The notes under the pieces were generated by a model. That model was not told the origin of the DNA. It made no database searches and saw only the letters and a list, made by a program, of their open reading frames with translations. The position numbers and the translations under genes were made by a program. From Pseudo-nitzschia pungens (lineage: Eukaryota; Bacillariophyta; Bacillariophyceae; Bacillariales; Bacillariaceae), in assembly GCA_037355855.1 (NCBI GenBank), contig CM074758.1, positions 5,243,001 through 5,307,000 on the forward strand: a stretch of DNA of 64,000 nucleotides, given 5' to 3'. Numbering within the stretch: the stretch's first letter is position 1; each line of letters begins with the position of its first letter. Below, piece after piece: positions 31,421-41,373 of the stretch.

Positions 31421-32338
31421 TGTGTTGATATCCGCTCGTCAGCGGTCTTCGGGGAACTTAATCGTAGGTATGAATTATCTCGTACTGGTCTAAAAATAAG
31501 GGAAAGCCCTAACAATAATAACACATAAAGTCCTGGCAAATCGTGAGTCTACAGTGGACTGTTCAAGGTCTATTGCATACGCTCAAGCAATACAAAGCAC
31601 TTCCCTAGAGGTACATCGGAATCGATCGAAAGAAGGGCATGATAGGTTTCTATTTTAGAGTGTAAAAGAAAGAGTGAATAACAAAGGGAGCTGAGCCAAA
31701 GCGCTCAGCTCTGTATCATGTATCGTGACAGCGCTCCGATAACTCGTATAATAACAGAGCTCTGTAGCTCTGGTACTGTATTCTACGGGTAGCGTAGCGG
31801 AGTAGCGTAGCTTAATTAAGCTCCGCTTAATTCAATCGTGTGCTTGCTTGCTTGCTAACGCGTTGGGTAACTGTTTGGGCCGGGTATGCGGTCATGGTAC
31901 ATATTATACACCAATGACCCGACCCCGGCGGTAGCATCGTATCTTAGCATGGTATCATGGTAGGCTAGCATCTTTCAGTATCTCGCAGCCTTAGCAACCC
32001 TAACCCTGTAGCATTTAGCTACACCATAACAGGTGCTTTACTCGGGGTACGTACGATTGGTACAAATCGTACGCGGCGACCCTAGTAAACTCTGCTAGCA
32101 TCCATACTAAACAGGATAGGTCTGTTGCTAAGCCTGTTGCTAAGCCTGTTGCTAAGCCTGTTGCTAAGCCTGTTGCTAATCCTGTTGCTGAGCCTGTATG
32201 CTAGTAATTAGCACACAGCTCTAGCACTCAGCTCAGCACCTGTTAGTCAGTTACTGGATGTTGCTGTCTGTAGACCCAGTAGCCCTTCTACACAGGAGCC
32301 TTGCTAGCACAGATCATAGCACACTGGATATCTTCATA
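31421..32338 (-). repeat. 3' LTR of the CoDi-like element
   Basis: 918 bp. It contains the LTR core also found at 26429, 56790 and 57480, plus a five-fold CTGTTGCTAAG repeat (32125-32190). Confidence 0.93.
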
Positions 32339-33029
32339 GTCCCCGTGATTCATGCCAGTGATCCTGTATGAGCAACTGAGCAACTATACCAGTCCCCGGA
32401 AACAGATACTCCCAGGAGGACACCAATACTCTTGCTTGTTGTACCAGGACACTTGGATGGATCATAACAGAATTCAGGGATGCTTCCATATAACTTGTCA
32501 GAGATCAAACTGCACCAAATATTGCAGTTCTTCTATCAGAGGCCCGGCTGATTCGTAGTTCAAAAAAAAAGGGGGTCGGACCGGAGGACGTTTTGCCCTT
32601 GGTTCCACTCCTTGACACGAACAAGGAGATCGATCAATCAGCCTATTATCTTTCAAGTTTATAGTCCCCGGAACCGGTGTACCGGAGACTCCCAATATAA
32701 CATATAACATAGGATCAGGTCGGATCGAAATCTGCTGCAACCAAATAATCCATAATCCATAATCGGAATCCGCTGCGCCCCGAAATAAGATTGCGGCATT
32801 CAGAATAAGGTTGCAATAAGGGTCGAAATCGAAGCCAGAATCAGTTGCGTCCGAAGAATCCGTTGCGTCCGAAATCAAAAACGAAATCGAAATCGTAACG
32901 ATCGAAGGACTCGTAATCGAAATCCGGAATCGACTGGTTCCAAAATCGAAATCAAAAAAATCTGCTGCGTCCGGGCTGCTTGTCAGGGGCCAAAGGTACC
33001 CCAAATAATGCAGCTAGAGCAATTTTTCT
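32339..33029 (-). other. CoDi 3' internal non-coding region
   Basis: Lies between the pol stop and the 3' LTR. The stretch 32700-32960 is a degenerate CGAAATCGAAATC/CCGAAATC repeat. A 168-codon open frame here (32498-33004, minus) is low complexity (FDFD, SISFLISDATDSSDATDS) and I do not accept it as a gene. Confidence 0.55.
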
Positions 33030-36000
33030 TTACCACATGCATCGAGCACAGTGTTCTTTCAGAGCCGGACCATTCAGCAACTTAGTGAATAAATCAGCAA
33101 TATTGGTCTCGCCAGGCTCCTTTGCAATGCGAATTGTCCCAGCAGCAATAGACTCGCGCGCCTTGTGGTATGCGACGCTGTTGTGCTTCTTGTTGCAAGG
33201 GCTCTCTGGTCTGGTAGTATTTTTGACAACAGACTCGTTATCACAGTACACATTGGTAGGACCTTCAATAGGAACGCCCATCATCCGGAGCTTGTATCTG
33301 AGCCCTTCAATCAGTTCAATGGCAATCCGCAATGCCACTATCTCAGAACCAAAGGTTGACGTCTCGACAGTGGTCTGGCGTTTGCTGAACCACAGGATAG
33401 GGGCTCTGTTTACAAAGATGATAATTCCGGTATGGGACCTTCTTGTTGCTTTGCATCCGGCATGATCCGCATCGACAAAACAACTCATAATCACTGCTTT
33501 CCCAAGGGGTTCAGGAGCATCCGGTGGCAATACCTCCTTGGCATCTGGATAGAACTCACTCCAATCACAGTCGGGGAATCTGGTTTCATCCACTTCAGGA
33601 CGCGTCTCATCAAACACCAACTTGGATCGGGCATGCGCCTTGAGATAGGCAAACATGTGCAATACTTGGTTCAAATGCCCTGTTCTTGCTTGGGCTAGGT
33701 ACCTGGACATGAGGGATACAGGCATGACCAAATCAAGTCTTCCAAGTTCACACAACCATCTCAAGACGCCAATCAATCCTTGGTAGTAGTTCTGCTTGCT
33801 TGGATCCAGTTCGGTGGTGACATCAACTTCTGGACGATAATCGGATGTCAACGGGGTAGACACCTTGTTCGGAAGGTGCTTGTAACCATACTGCTCGGTG
33901 CCAAGCTCCTTCTCTACTGCGTCGATGGCTTTCTTAGCATATTTCTCGGAGGACATTGCCCACTTGGGAATTGGGTCGTCTTCGACCACATGCGAATGGA
34001 CATCAGCGCCTAGATATAGGGTTGGAACTTCTATAGTCCCGTCCTTCAGCGTGAAGCGCTGCTCGATACTTTCCAACTGCCGTCGGGGGTCCTCACTGCA
34101 ACAGATGATATCGTCGACGTATGCAATCAGGTATGCCCAGTACCTAGAACCATCCTTTCGCGTCTCCACCCGCATATGAACATCAGGATCAGCTTTACAG
34201 GGTTGATATCCTAGCGTTCGTAGGTGCTTGGTCAAATAGGATCGGAACGACGCGCCTGCAACAGGAAGTCCATACAGTGCTCGAACGATCTTACATACCT
34301 GTCCTGCCAAGTGCGGGGGAAAACCGTCTTCAGCTCGTGCAACCAAATAATATTTCTTCTTGATCGGCGCTGTAAGGTAGGCATTCTGGATGTCCGCAGA
34401 CAGCACGTCCAGATTGTTCAGCGCTGCCAACAGGAAGAAGATACGGACTGAATCCCTGCTTGGTACACTGCTGAAGGTATGTTCCTTAGCTGTTGCTTGT
34501 ACCTTGTGGCCATCGGCGACGAGCCGTGCTTTCCGCGTCAGGGACCCCAACTTCACATCAAAGATCATGTGCGTCGTGATCTTGCTGAATCCTTCGGCCT
34601 TGAGACCTTCGACGGTGTAGCTGGGGTCAAACTCGAACGCCATCTTGTTGTTTCTCATCTCCTTCGCAATCGCCTTCTCCCAATAGTCCGTTCCCGTCTT
34701 TCGGTCGATGGCGAGGGCTTCAGGGATAGAATGTGGTAACTCCACTCCGAACTTGTGGGTCCGATCCCAGTACTTGTTTCGCTTGGTAGCCTTGAGGATT
34801 CGCTTCTTCCTTCGTAGTACATGGTGAATCCACCATCGGAATGCTGGCTGGTCCGAGATCTTGGCAGATATGGCGTACTCTGCGGTCTGCACAGGAAAGG
34901 ACTCTTTCAGATCGCTCAACTTACACCAGGATTCAGTTCCGTCTTTCCAACTGACGAGCAATCGCCATCCCTTCGTTGTAGGCTTGGGGACTTTGCGACC
35001 ATGCTTGTTGGTGATCGTCGCATCTTGTTTCCTAACGGCGGATCCGTCCTTCTTGTGATCGATAATCTCGTCCAGGAGAGAAAACATGCGTCTGTCGTCG
35101 TCAATTTCGCTGTACATGCTCTCAGCAACGATGTTGGCGGTATACTGCTCGACGGAACCATCTGGAAATTGCAGATCATACATTCTGGTATCAAGGATAG
35201 GGTTATCATTCCTCTTGCCAATCGGATTGCCATTAAGGTCAGCAGAACGATTCTTCACAACACACCGTAATCGTTCGTCGCCCTTCTGGATCATCACATT
35301 GTTACCAATATACTCATCATAGTCATCCCCATCAGGTATGAGATCGTCAATATCCGGAATGGAGGCTTCCGGCTCGGCGAGCTCCCACCTCTCTTGGTGA
35401 CCCTCAAATAACTCAGCAGGGGGATCAGGGTACGTAGCTTGGAACTTTGCGTCGTTATCCTCAACCTTGTCCCCGATCTTGGATTCCACTGCTTGGTCAA
35501 ATGAGTCCATATAGCGCTTGACGTCATGGGAACGCCATTCTTCTTCAGTAACAGCACGGACTGTGTTAGTGCTTACCGGCATGGCCGCCTCGTTCAGGAT
35601 CCAGTGGCAGTCTCCGCCTCCGAATCGGTCACCGCACGGGCCAAGCCATCGTCCCAGCTTCTCGGTCCCGTCAGAGAGATCAACCCAATAGACGAAATCA
35701 TACCATTCATGGGCTTGGTAAAGAGATATGTCAGGCATGTACCCATGTACAATTTCGAACGGCGTTCGACCCATCATCGTAGGATCACTGGAAGCCGTGC
35801 GCTGTCGGATGGCAGCAACGAGCTCGCCGCAGAAAGCCCACAGGCGCTTGGGGGATCGCTTCCGAGCCGTCTTCTTGCGGATGCTTCTGCTGATATGGCC
35901 GATGCTGAGCTCCGCGCGATTCTGGAAGGGACATCTTGGCTGGATAAAGGTCTGGTGGATATGGTTTTTGCTGACGACCTTATTCCATGGAGTCTTGTAG

Positions 36001-37559
36001 GTACCAGGGGATCCTTGCTCTCGAGCGCCATCAGATATCAAATGCTCGGGAATACCGACGTCGTGGATGAAAATCTTCAGGCCTTCATACGCTTGCTTCT
36101 TGCCCTGTATAGGTATGAACTCGTCGTAGCCCTTACCATTACTGAAAACTTGGGCGGCTGAATCTTGTCGCATGATGCTCGGGACCTTTGCCATCCAGGT
36201 GTCGGTGTACCATTTGCCAGCCGCGATGCGCTTGTTTCTGAAGCTCTGCGTTGGCAATCGGCGGACAAGGGGATGCATAGGGTTGCGGAACCCTTTCTGC
36301 GTCGTGACTCGAAGAGTATCCGCAGCCTTTCTCGGGGACACATCCCAGATCTTGGACAGACGGTCGGAGTCAATCTTGCAGTAGCGTTCGGTGTCAATCG
36401 TCGGACCCCACTTGGCTTGTCTGGCAATAGTGTCGAGCTCGGGATCGACTGGTTCGACTGCATCGTCGTCCCATCGAACATGCTTGTAAACGGCAGACAG
36501 GCAGACGGGGAAATCCCTGCAACGGGGATCCAATTCGAAGTGCTCGCGTCCATCGGTGTAGGCGCGCTCGTACAACGGGGTATGCAGGGCGTTGACTGTA
36601 AGACTTGGTACAGAATCCACGTCTACATCGTCCCCGCAAGTCTTCAGGGAATCGCCCGAATGAAAAAGAGAAGATAGCCGCGCATCCAGACGCGAGTCGG
36701 ATGCGATCGCACATGGGGTCAGATCACGGCGGGTACAGAGTTGCTGAAGACTCCGCAGCTTGTACTTCTCATAACAATCATGCTGGGGAAGGATCAGCTC
36801 GTCGCTTTGAAGAGGCTTGTCGTACAAATGGGGACTGAAGTTGGACCGTGTTTCGACGGGCTCCATCTTACGCTTGTTGGACTTCTTGGACTGCTTCGTG
36901 GTCGTCTCGGCAGGCGCGATGGGCGTCGCCATAGGCGGCGCCGCGCGAAGGACAGACAGCGTAGGATTCAACGGATGAGATCCGTCGATAGCTTCTTCGG
37001 CTTGCTCGAACTTCTTGCTCTTCGGATCCCAAGGGAAGTCTCGGGTAGCAACGACATGATCGCATGTAGCCATCTCATGCTTGGTGGGCTTGCGGGAAGG
37101 GAAATAGGACACGACCCCATCAAGCAGGAGCTTGATGTCGAGGGTGTGGCCCGCATGGGGATCTTCAGGGTCGGTATTGTCAATATGGATGGAGTGACTG
37201 GACTGCTCATCATACTGACGGGGCGCTTCACTGACACGATTGGGATGGCAGTCCCGTATCTGATTCGGGCAAATCAAGCTGTGGGACAACTTGTCGCCAA
37301 AATACAGGGCTTCGTGGAAATAAATCAACCAAACTTTCCCGTCGGTATCTGTGTATGCCGTAACACAGGTCCCAATAGGAATGTTCTTGATAGGCTCGAG
37401 CTCAGGCGAAAAAGGATGAACATCGACGTGGCTGACAACTTGGTCTTCAAGCAAGATCATATTGGAGCCGGCGGCAGTCGTATCAGCGTGGCTGTCCAGC
37501 TCGCATTGCCCCTCAGGGCTGGGTGGGGGGAGCGCGCGCGGGAGATCCATCTGGTACAA
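33030..37559 (-). CDS. CoDi-like Copia Pol polyprotein (at least 1509 aa)
   Basis: The protease motif ELDSHADTTAAG has its catalytic D at residue 22, in the DSHADT form typical of diatom CoDi elements. Integrase shows D453 (WYTDTW), D510 (LISDG) and E550 (NRAELS). RT carries YVDD at 1147-1150 after a well-preserved LSADIQNAYLTAP region; RNase H has D1363 (CFVDADHAG), TSTFGSEIVAL and YCDNESVV. No internal stop. The first codon of the stated range is TTG; an ATG lies three codons on. However, the frame is open upstream for 14 more codons to the TGA that ends gag, in the same frame, so Pol is most simply made as a Gag-Pol fusion by stop-codon readthrough (inference). A separate start at MDLPRAL is the alternative. 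All visible catalytic residues are present. Confidence 0.95.
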   Translation of the reverse strand: MYQMDLPRALPPPSPEGQCELDSHADTTAAGSNMILLEDQVVSHVDVHPFSPELEPIKNIPIGTCVTAYTDTDGKVWLIYFHEALYFGDKLSHSLICPNQIRDCHPNRVSEAPRQYDEQSSHSIHIDNTDPEDPHAGHTLDIKLLLDGVVSYFPSRKPTKHEMATCDHVVATRDFPWDPKSKKFEQAEEAIDGSHPLNPTLSVLRAAPPMATPIAPAETTTKQSKKSNKRKMEPVETRSNFSPHLYDKPLQSDELILPQHDCYEKYKLRSLQQLCTRRDLTPCAIASDSRLDARLSSLFHSGDSLKTCGDDVDVDSVPSLTVNALHTPLYERAYTDGREHFELDPRCRDFPVCLSAVYKHVRWDDDAVEPVDPELDTIARQAKWGPTIDTERYCKIDSDRLSKIWDVSPRKAADTLRVTTQKGFRNPMHPLVRRLPTQSFRNKRIAAGKWYTDTWMAKVPSIMRQDSAAQVFSNGKGYDEFIPIQGKKQAYEGLKIFIHDVGIPEHLISDGAREQGSPGTYKTPWNKVVSKNHIHQTFIQPRCPFQNRAELSIGHISRSIRKKTARKRSPKRLWAFCGELVAAIRQRTASSDPTMMGRTPFEIVHGYMPDISLYQAHEWYDFVYWVDLSDGTEKLGRWLGPCGDRFGGGDCHWILNEAAMPVSTNTVRAVTEEEWRSHDVKRYMDSFDQAVESKIGDKVEDNDAKFQATYPDPPAELFEGHQERWELAEPEASIPDIDDLIPDGDDYDEYIGNNVMIQKGDERLRCVVKNRSADLNGNPIGKRNDNPILDTRMYDLQFPDGSVEQYTANIVAESMYSEIDDDRRMFSLLDEIIDHKKDGSAVRKQDATITNKHGRKVPKPTTKGWRLLVSWKDGTESWCKLSDLKESFPVQTAEYAISAKISDQPAFRWWIHHVLRRKKRILKATKRNKYWDRTHKFGVELPHSIPEALAIDRKTGTDYWEKAIAKEMRNNKMAFEFDPSYTVEGLKAEGFSKITTHMIFDVKLGSLTRKARLVADGHKVQATAKEHTFSSVPSRDSVRIFFLLAALNNLDVLSADIQNAYLTAPIKKKYYLVARAEDGFPPHLAGQVCKIVRALYGLPVAGASFRSYLTKHLRTLGYQPCKADPDVHMRVETRKDGSRYWAYLIAYVDDIICCSEDPRRQLESIEQRFTLKDGTIEVPTLYLGADVHSHVVEDDPIPKWAMSSEKYAKKAIDAVEKELGTEQYGYKHLPNKVSTPLTSDYRPEVDVTTELDPSKQNYYQGLIGVLRWLCELGRLDLVMPVSLMSRYLAQARTGHLNQVLHMFAYLKAHARSKLVFDETRPEVDETRFPDCDWSEFYPDAKEVLPPDAPEPLGKAVIMSCFVDADHAGCKATRRSHTGIIIFVNRAPILWFSKRQTTVETSTFGSEIVALRIAIELIEGLRYKLRMMGVPIEGPTNVYCDNESVVKNTTRPESPCNKKHNSVAYHKARESIAAGTIRIAKEPGETNIADLFTKLLNGPALKEHCARCMW

Positions 37560-37601
37560 CAGCCGGCCAACCTTACTTAATTTCGGGCACCGGCCGTCGT
37601 T

Positions 37602-37604
37602 TCA
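37602..37604 (-). other. In-frame UGA between gag and pol
   Basis: Gag ends ...QTPKN-UGA. The next 14 codons and the whole of pol are in the same frame. The local context in the sense direction is AAG AAC TGA AAC GAC GGC. Confidence 0.9.
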
Positions 37605-39557
37605 GTTCTTGGGGGTCTGTCCTTGGTTCAAGCCGTTGCCCTTCTTCTTGCCCTTCTTGCGCCCCTTGGGCCCAAAACTGTTCCCTGCGCCTTGGGTCGC
37701 GTTCGCGTTCGCATTCGCGTTCGCGGAGGCAGCAGACGCAGACGTGGTAGAACTAGTAGACTGAATAGTTCGAGCTTTCTTCTGCTGGCGGAGGTCATAC
37801 AACTGCTTGCGTTGTTCCTTGGAGAAGGTCTTGTAGACTTCATAAGGATACTGCTTGTCCTCAATCTTGCCGCTGTACGATCCACCCTTGTTGCCTTGGT
37901 TGCCACCACCTTGGTGGACAGAGGAGATACTTCGCGCTCGCTTGGTTGAAACCGCACCCATCTTGCGTATGCCAAGGCACCTCTTGAAGTACGAGACGCA
38001 CTCGTTGAAGTCCTTGGTGTACTTGTCGGTTTCAAAGATCTGGATCTTGGGGTTCTCAAACCGGTCGTCTTGGATGCTGTGGATGAAACGCATGGTGAAG
38101 TCTTCTTCGTCGTGCAACTTGTTGTGGTTGGAGAGCGTGGTCCGGAAATTCAACCAAGTTCTGCAGTGCTTCTCAAAGTCGTATGTTCGAGAGTCTCCTG
38201 TGTAGCGGGAGGTGTACATGCCGGTACGGACCTTGTCAAGAATAGCCGCGACGTTGGTTGCGGAGAAGGCGTTCTCGTAGAGATGTAGGAAAGCCGCTCG
38301 GGCGTCTCCAGTCGGATTCTTCGCGTCTTTGTACCTTCGAGTGTAGGCCCAGGCAGGGCCATCACGAACTGCGTTGCAGAGCAACACCCAAACGTCGTGG
38401 TTGTCAGTGACAAATTGCGGGCCTTCAAGCGTGGCGCATCGAACATTATAGTCCATCCAGTTGGAAAAAATCCCGTTCTTCCCAACAGTGGCGGATCTCT
38501 CTGCTGCAGTCACCGTCTCTTGCTCCTTCGGACGGATGACGTATGATAGGGGGAACCCTTGTTCATTGTACTGAAAGCGGAGGAACTGACGAAAACTTTC
38601 TTCCCATTGACGGAAGTTGTCAAGGTTGGTGAGCTTCGGCGGAGTAATGGACGAGGAGACGGCCTCCTTGTCGGCGGTCTGCATTTCATGCAGGCGCTGG
38701 CGCGTTCGGTCGGCTGCGAGGGGATCACTAAGCCAAGTATGGGCAGTAGGCTTGATACCAATGAGAGGTTGGTAGCGGATCCACTCTGAAAGAAGCTGAA
38801 AGGATTGTCTGAAGGATAGTCCGATGAATACTCGTTCATGGTAGGGGCACATCGGATGACGACCCCCATTGAAGTCACGGAGGTACTTGGGGAGTTCCTT
38901 GGTAGAGAGCTGCTGAATGGACTCGATGCTGTTGAGACCATTTCGGAATAGTTCATCCGCCGTATCACTGTTACTGAAGCCAGAGAGGATCTTGTGGAGG
39001 TCTAACTCCCTTGAGCTGAGCTTTGCTCCATTCTTGTATCCAGAGATTCCACCATTAGCTTGGGCTGTGGCATGGGCTTGGAGGATTTCAGGACTGGCTC
39101 CTGTAGGGGCGGCGACAGGAGCAGGAGCAGGGGCAGCTGCAGGAGCAGGGGCAGCTGCAGGAGCTGGAGCTGGGGCACGAGCGGCGGCGGCAGCAGCAGC
39201 AGCTTCAGCAGCAATCCGAGCTGCGTTCTCGTTGCGCATTGCTCTCAGTTCTTGAATAGCAGCAAGCAGGATCATCTCAGATCGGGGTTGGATGTCAAGG
39301 TTTGGTTCTTGTCGGACTCTGGAGGCTCCAAACGTAGCAGGGACAGCAGGAGCAACAGGAGGGACTCCAGGCGCTCCGACAGGGGGGACCCCAGGTGCTC
39401 CGACAGGGGGGGCGTCAGCAACTCCAGGAACATCTCCAGGTGGGGGAGCGCCGACTCCGGCTCCGGCTCCGGGGACAGCTCCACCACCATCTCCAGGGGC
39501 GGCGTCTCCGGCGGCGGCTGCAGCGGCGGCGGCTTGGCTTCTAGTTTGCTTGGCCAT
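37602..39557 (-). CDS. CoDi-like Copia Gag protein (651 aa)
   Basis: Upstream gene of the element, presumably the capsid protein. The start ATG at 39557 is in an ACCATGG context. The N-terminal ~170 residues are an Ala/Pro/Gly-rich low-complexity region (AAAAAAAAGDAAPGDGGG, repeated VPPVGAPG and APAPA). Residues about 190-540 are the ordered part, including LDNFRQWEESFRQFLRFQ and YNVRCATLEGPQFVTDNH, which resemble Copia gag. The tail is basic with an ANANANAN run and KGRKKGKKKGNG, likely the RNA-binding part; there is no CCHC knuckle. GC content is higher than in the gypsy gag of this window. Pol follows in the same frame after one UGA. Confidence 0.88.
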   Translation of the reverse strand: MAKQTRSQAAAAAAAAGDAAPGDGGGAVPGAGAGVGAPPPGDVPGVADAPPVGAPGVPPVGAPGVPPVAPAVPATFGASRVRQEPNLDIQPRSEMILLAAIQELRAMRNENAARIAAEAAAAAAAARAPAPAPAAAPAPAAAPAPAPVAAPTGASPEILQAHATAQANGGISGYKNGAKLSSRELDLHKILSGFSNSDTADELFRNGLNSIESIQQLSTKELPKYLRDFNGGRHPMCPYHERVFIGLSFRQSFQLLSEWIRYQPLIGIKPTAHTWLSDPLAADRTRQRLHEMQTADKEAVSSSITPPKLTNLDNFRQWEESFRQFLRFQYNEQGFPLSYVIRPKEQETVTAAERSATVGKNGIFSNWMDYNVRCATLEGPQFVTDNHDVWVLLCNAVRDGPAWAYTRRYKDAKNPTGDARAAFLHLYENAFSATNVAAILDKVRTGMYTSRYTGDSRTYDFEKHCRTWLNFRTTLSNHNKLHDEEDFTMRFIHSIQDDRFENPKIQIFETDKYTKDFNECVSYFKRCLGIRKMGAVSTKRARSISSVHQGGGNQGNKGGSYSGKIEDKQYPYEVYKTFSKEQRKQLYDLRQQKKARTIQSTSSTTSASAASANANANANATQGAGNSFGPKGRKKGKKKGNGLNQGQTPKN

Positions 39558-40451
39558 GGTTGTCTTGCTTTGATTACCTAATTTGCTTCAGTTTCTAAAC
39601 CAAATTCTTTTGTGGTGGGGACTGTCTCCACCTCGATCGGAGAAAGGATTGTCGATCGAAAGAAGAAAAGGTATCGTGTCGATTCTGTGTTGACAGTGTC
39701 GATTGTTCCGTGTCGACAGTGGGTTGTCAATTGTTCCGTGTCGACAATTCCGAAAGAAAAAGGTATCACGTCAGCATTGGTTGGCTAGAAAGGTATCCAT
39801 TTCCGGTCCGATGGTTGGATGGTTGGTTATGACCAAAAGGAGAATTCTATCTGGTCTTTCTGCTCTGCTCTGGACCAATCGATTTGATTCTGAGATATGA
39901 CAGATCTCATGGTTCTTGGCTTGTCTGATTCCAAATTCCCTTGGCTAAAATCAAAATCGGTGGTATAGCAGGTTCGAGGTTTCGGATGGGACTGACGTCA
40001 TGTCCTTGGTCTGCTGGACACTGTCTTCACTGGAAAGTTCGTGGTGGTCTGTCCTTTTCTTTTTCCAGCGTTGTCCCATCCCCGGCAAACGTCCCCTTGA
40101 ATCCTGTAAAGAAATAACAGGGAATCATGGACGCTGCTTTCTCCACGTCCATCATGCTCCTTCCCCTCCGGACTGAGCCTCCATGGAGCCACCATGACGC
40201 TCAGCTACTGAATATGAATACCAATAGATCCGCAGAGGTGGATGTGCGGACTCCGGTCGGTTCGCGGGTCTGGGGAAGGGCTCCCCATTAACATCAGGGA
40301 TCTCACGATGTCAGCTGCTGGTCCAGTTTCAGCTGAGGTTTTACATCCAAGTGTAGGCATGGATGCCAGTGGTGATCAGCCAGCTGGGTTTCTTCACACG
40401 CTCTAGCCGGCGTCCCGGTTCGTAGTGGGTCGAGCGGTGGGTCTGATAAAC
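39558..40451 (-). other. CoDi 5' leader
   Basis: 894-bp untranslated region between the 5' LTR and gag. It has a short cluster of GTGTCGACAGTG/TTGTTCCGTGTCGACA repeats (39685-39750). The primer-binding candidate TTTATCAGACCC lies against the LTR at about 40440-40451. No gene. Confidence 0.6.
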
Positions 40452-41369
40452 TGTGTTGATATCCGCTCGTCAGCGGTCTTCGGGGAACTTAATCGTAGGT
40501 ATGAATTATCTCGTACTGGTCTAAAAATAAGGGAAAGCCCTAACAATAATAACACATAAAGTCCTGGCAAATCGTGAGTCTACAGTGGACTGTTCAAGGT
40601 CTATTGCATACGCTCAAGCAATACAAAGCACTTCCCTAGAGGTACATCGGAATCGATCGAAAGAAGGGCATGATAGGTTTCTATTTTAGAGTGTAAAAGA
40701 AAGAGTGAATAACAAAGGGAGCTGAGCCAAAGCGCTCAGCTCTGTATCATGTATCGTGACAGCGCTCCGATAACTCGTATAATAACAGAGCTCTGTAGCT
40801 CTGGTACTGTATTCTACGGGTAGCGTAGCGGAGTAGCGTAGCTTAATTAAGCTCCGCTTAATTCAATCGTGTGCTTGCTTGCTTGCTAACGCGTTGGGTA
40901 ACTGTTTGGGCCGGGTATGCGGTCATGGTACATATTATACACCAATGACCCGACCCCGGCGGTAGCATCGTATCTTAGCATGGTATCATGGTAGGCTAGC
41001 ATCTTTCAGTATCTCGCAGCCTTAGCAACCCTAACCCTGTAGCATTTAGCTACACCATAACAGGTGCTTTACTCGGGGTACGTACGATTGGTACAAATCG
41101 TACGCGGCGACCCTAGTAAACTCTGCTAGCATCCATACTAAACAGGATAGGTCTGTTGCTAAGCCTGTTGCTAAGCCTGTTGCTAAGCCTGTTGCTAAGC
41201 CTGTTGCTAATCCTGTTGCTGAGCCTGTATGCTAGTAATTAGCACACAGCTCTAGCACTCAGCTCAGCACCTGTTAGTCAGTTACTGGATGTTGCTGTCT
41301 GTAGACCCAGTAGCCCTTCTACACAGGAGCCTTGCTAGCACAGATCATAGCACACTGGATATCTTCATA
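40452..41369 (-). repeat. 5' LTR of the CoDi-like element
   Basis: Matches 31421-32338 base for base as far as I can see by eye. Confidence 0.93.
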
Positions 41370-41373
41370 TGTT

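Larger units (their letters stand above)
31421..41369 (-). mobile_element. Complete CoDi-like Copia retrotransposon
   Basis: Two 918-bp direct repeats (31421-32338 and 40452-41369) that look identical by eye bound gag and pol on the minus strand. The flanks share TGTT (31417-31420, 41370-41373). The usual 5-bp duplication is not perfect (TTGTT against ATGTT with one-base play at the border), so the exact LTR end is uncertain by 1-2 bases. In the element's orientation the LTR starts (TA)TGAAGATATCC and ends GGATATCAACACA. CACGGGGAC next to the 3' LTR is a likely polypurine tract, and TTTATCAGACCC beside the 5' LTR a likely primer site. It inserted into the Harbinger element. The identical LTRs mean it is very young. 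Confidence 0.93.

Noticed and set aside
32498..33004. 168-codon ORF next to the CoDi 3' LTR
   Set aside because: Low-complexity reading of CGAAATC-type repeats in the non-coding 3' part of the element.
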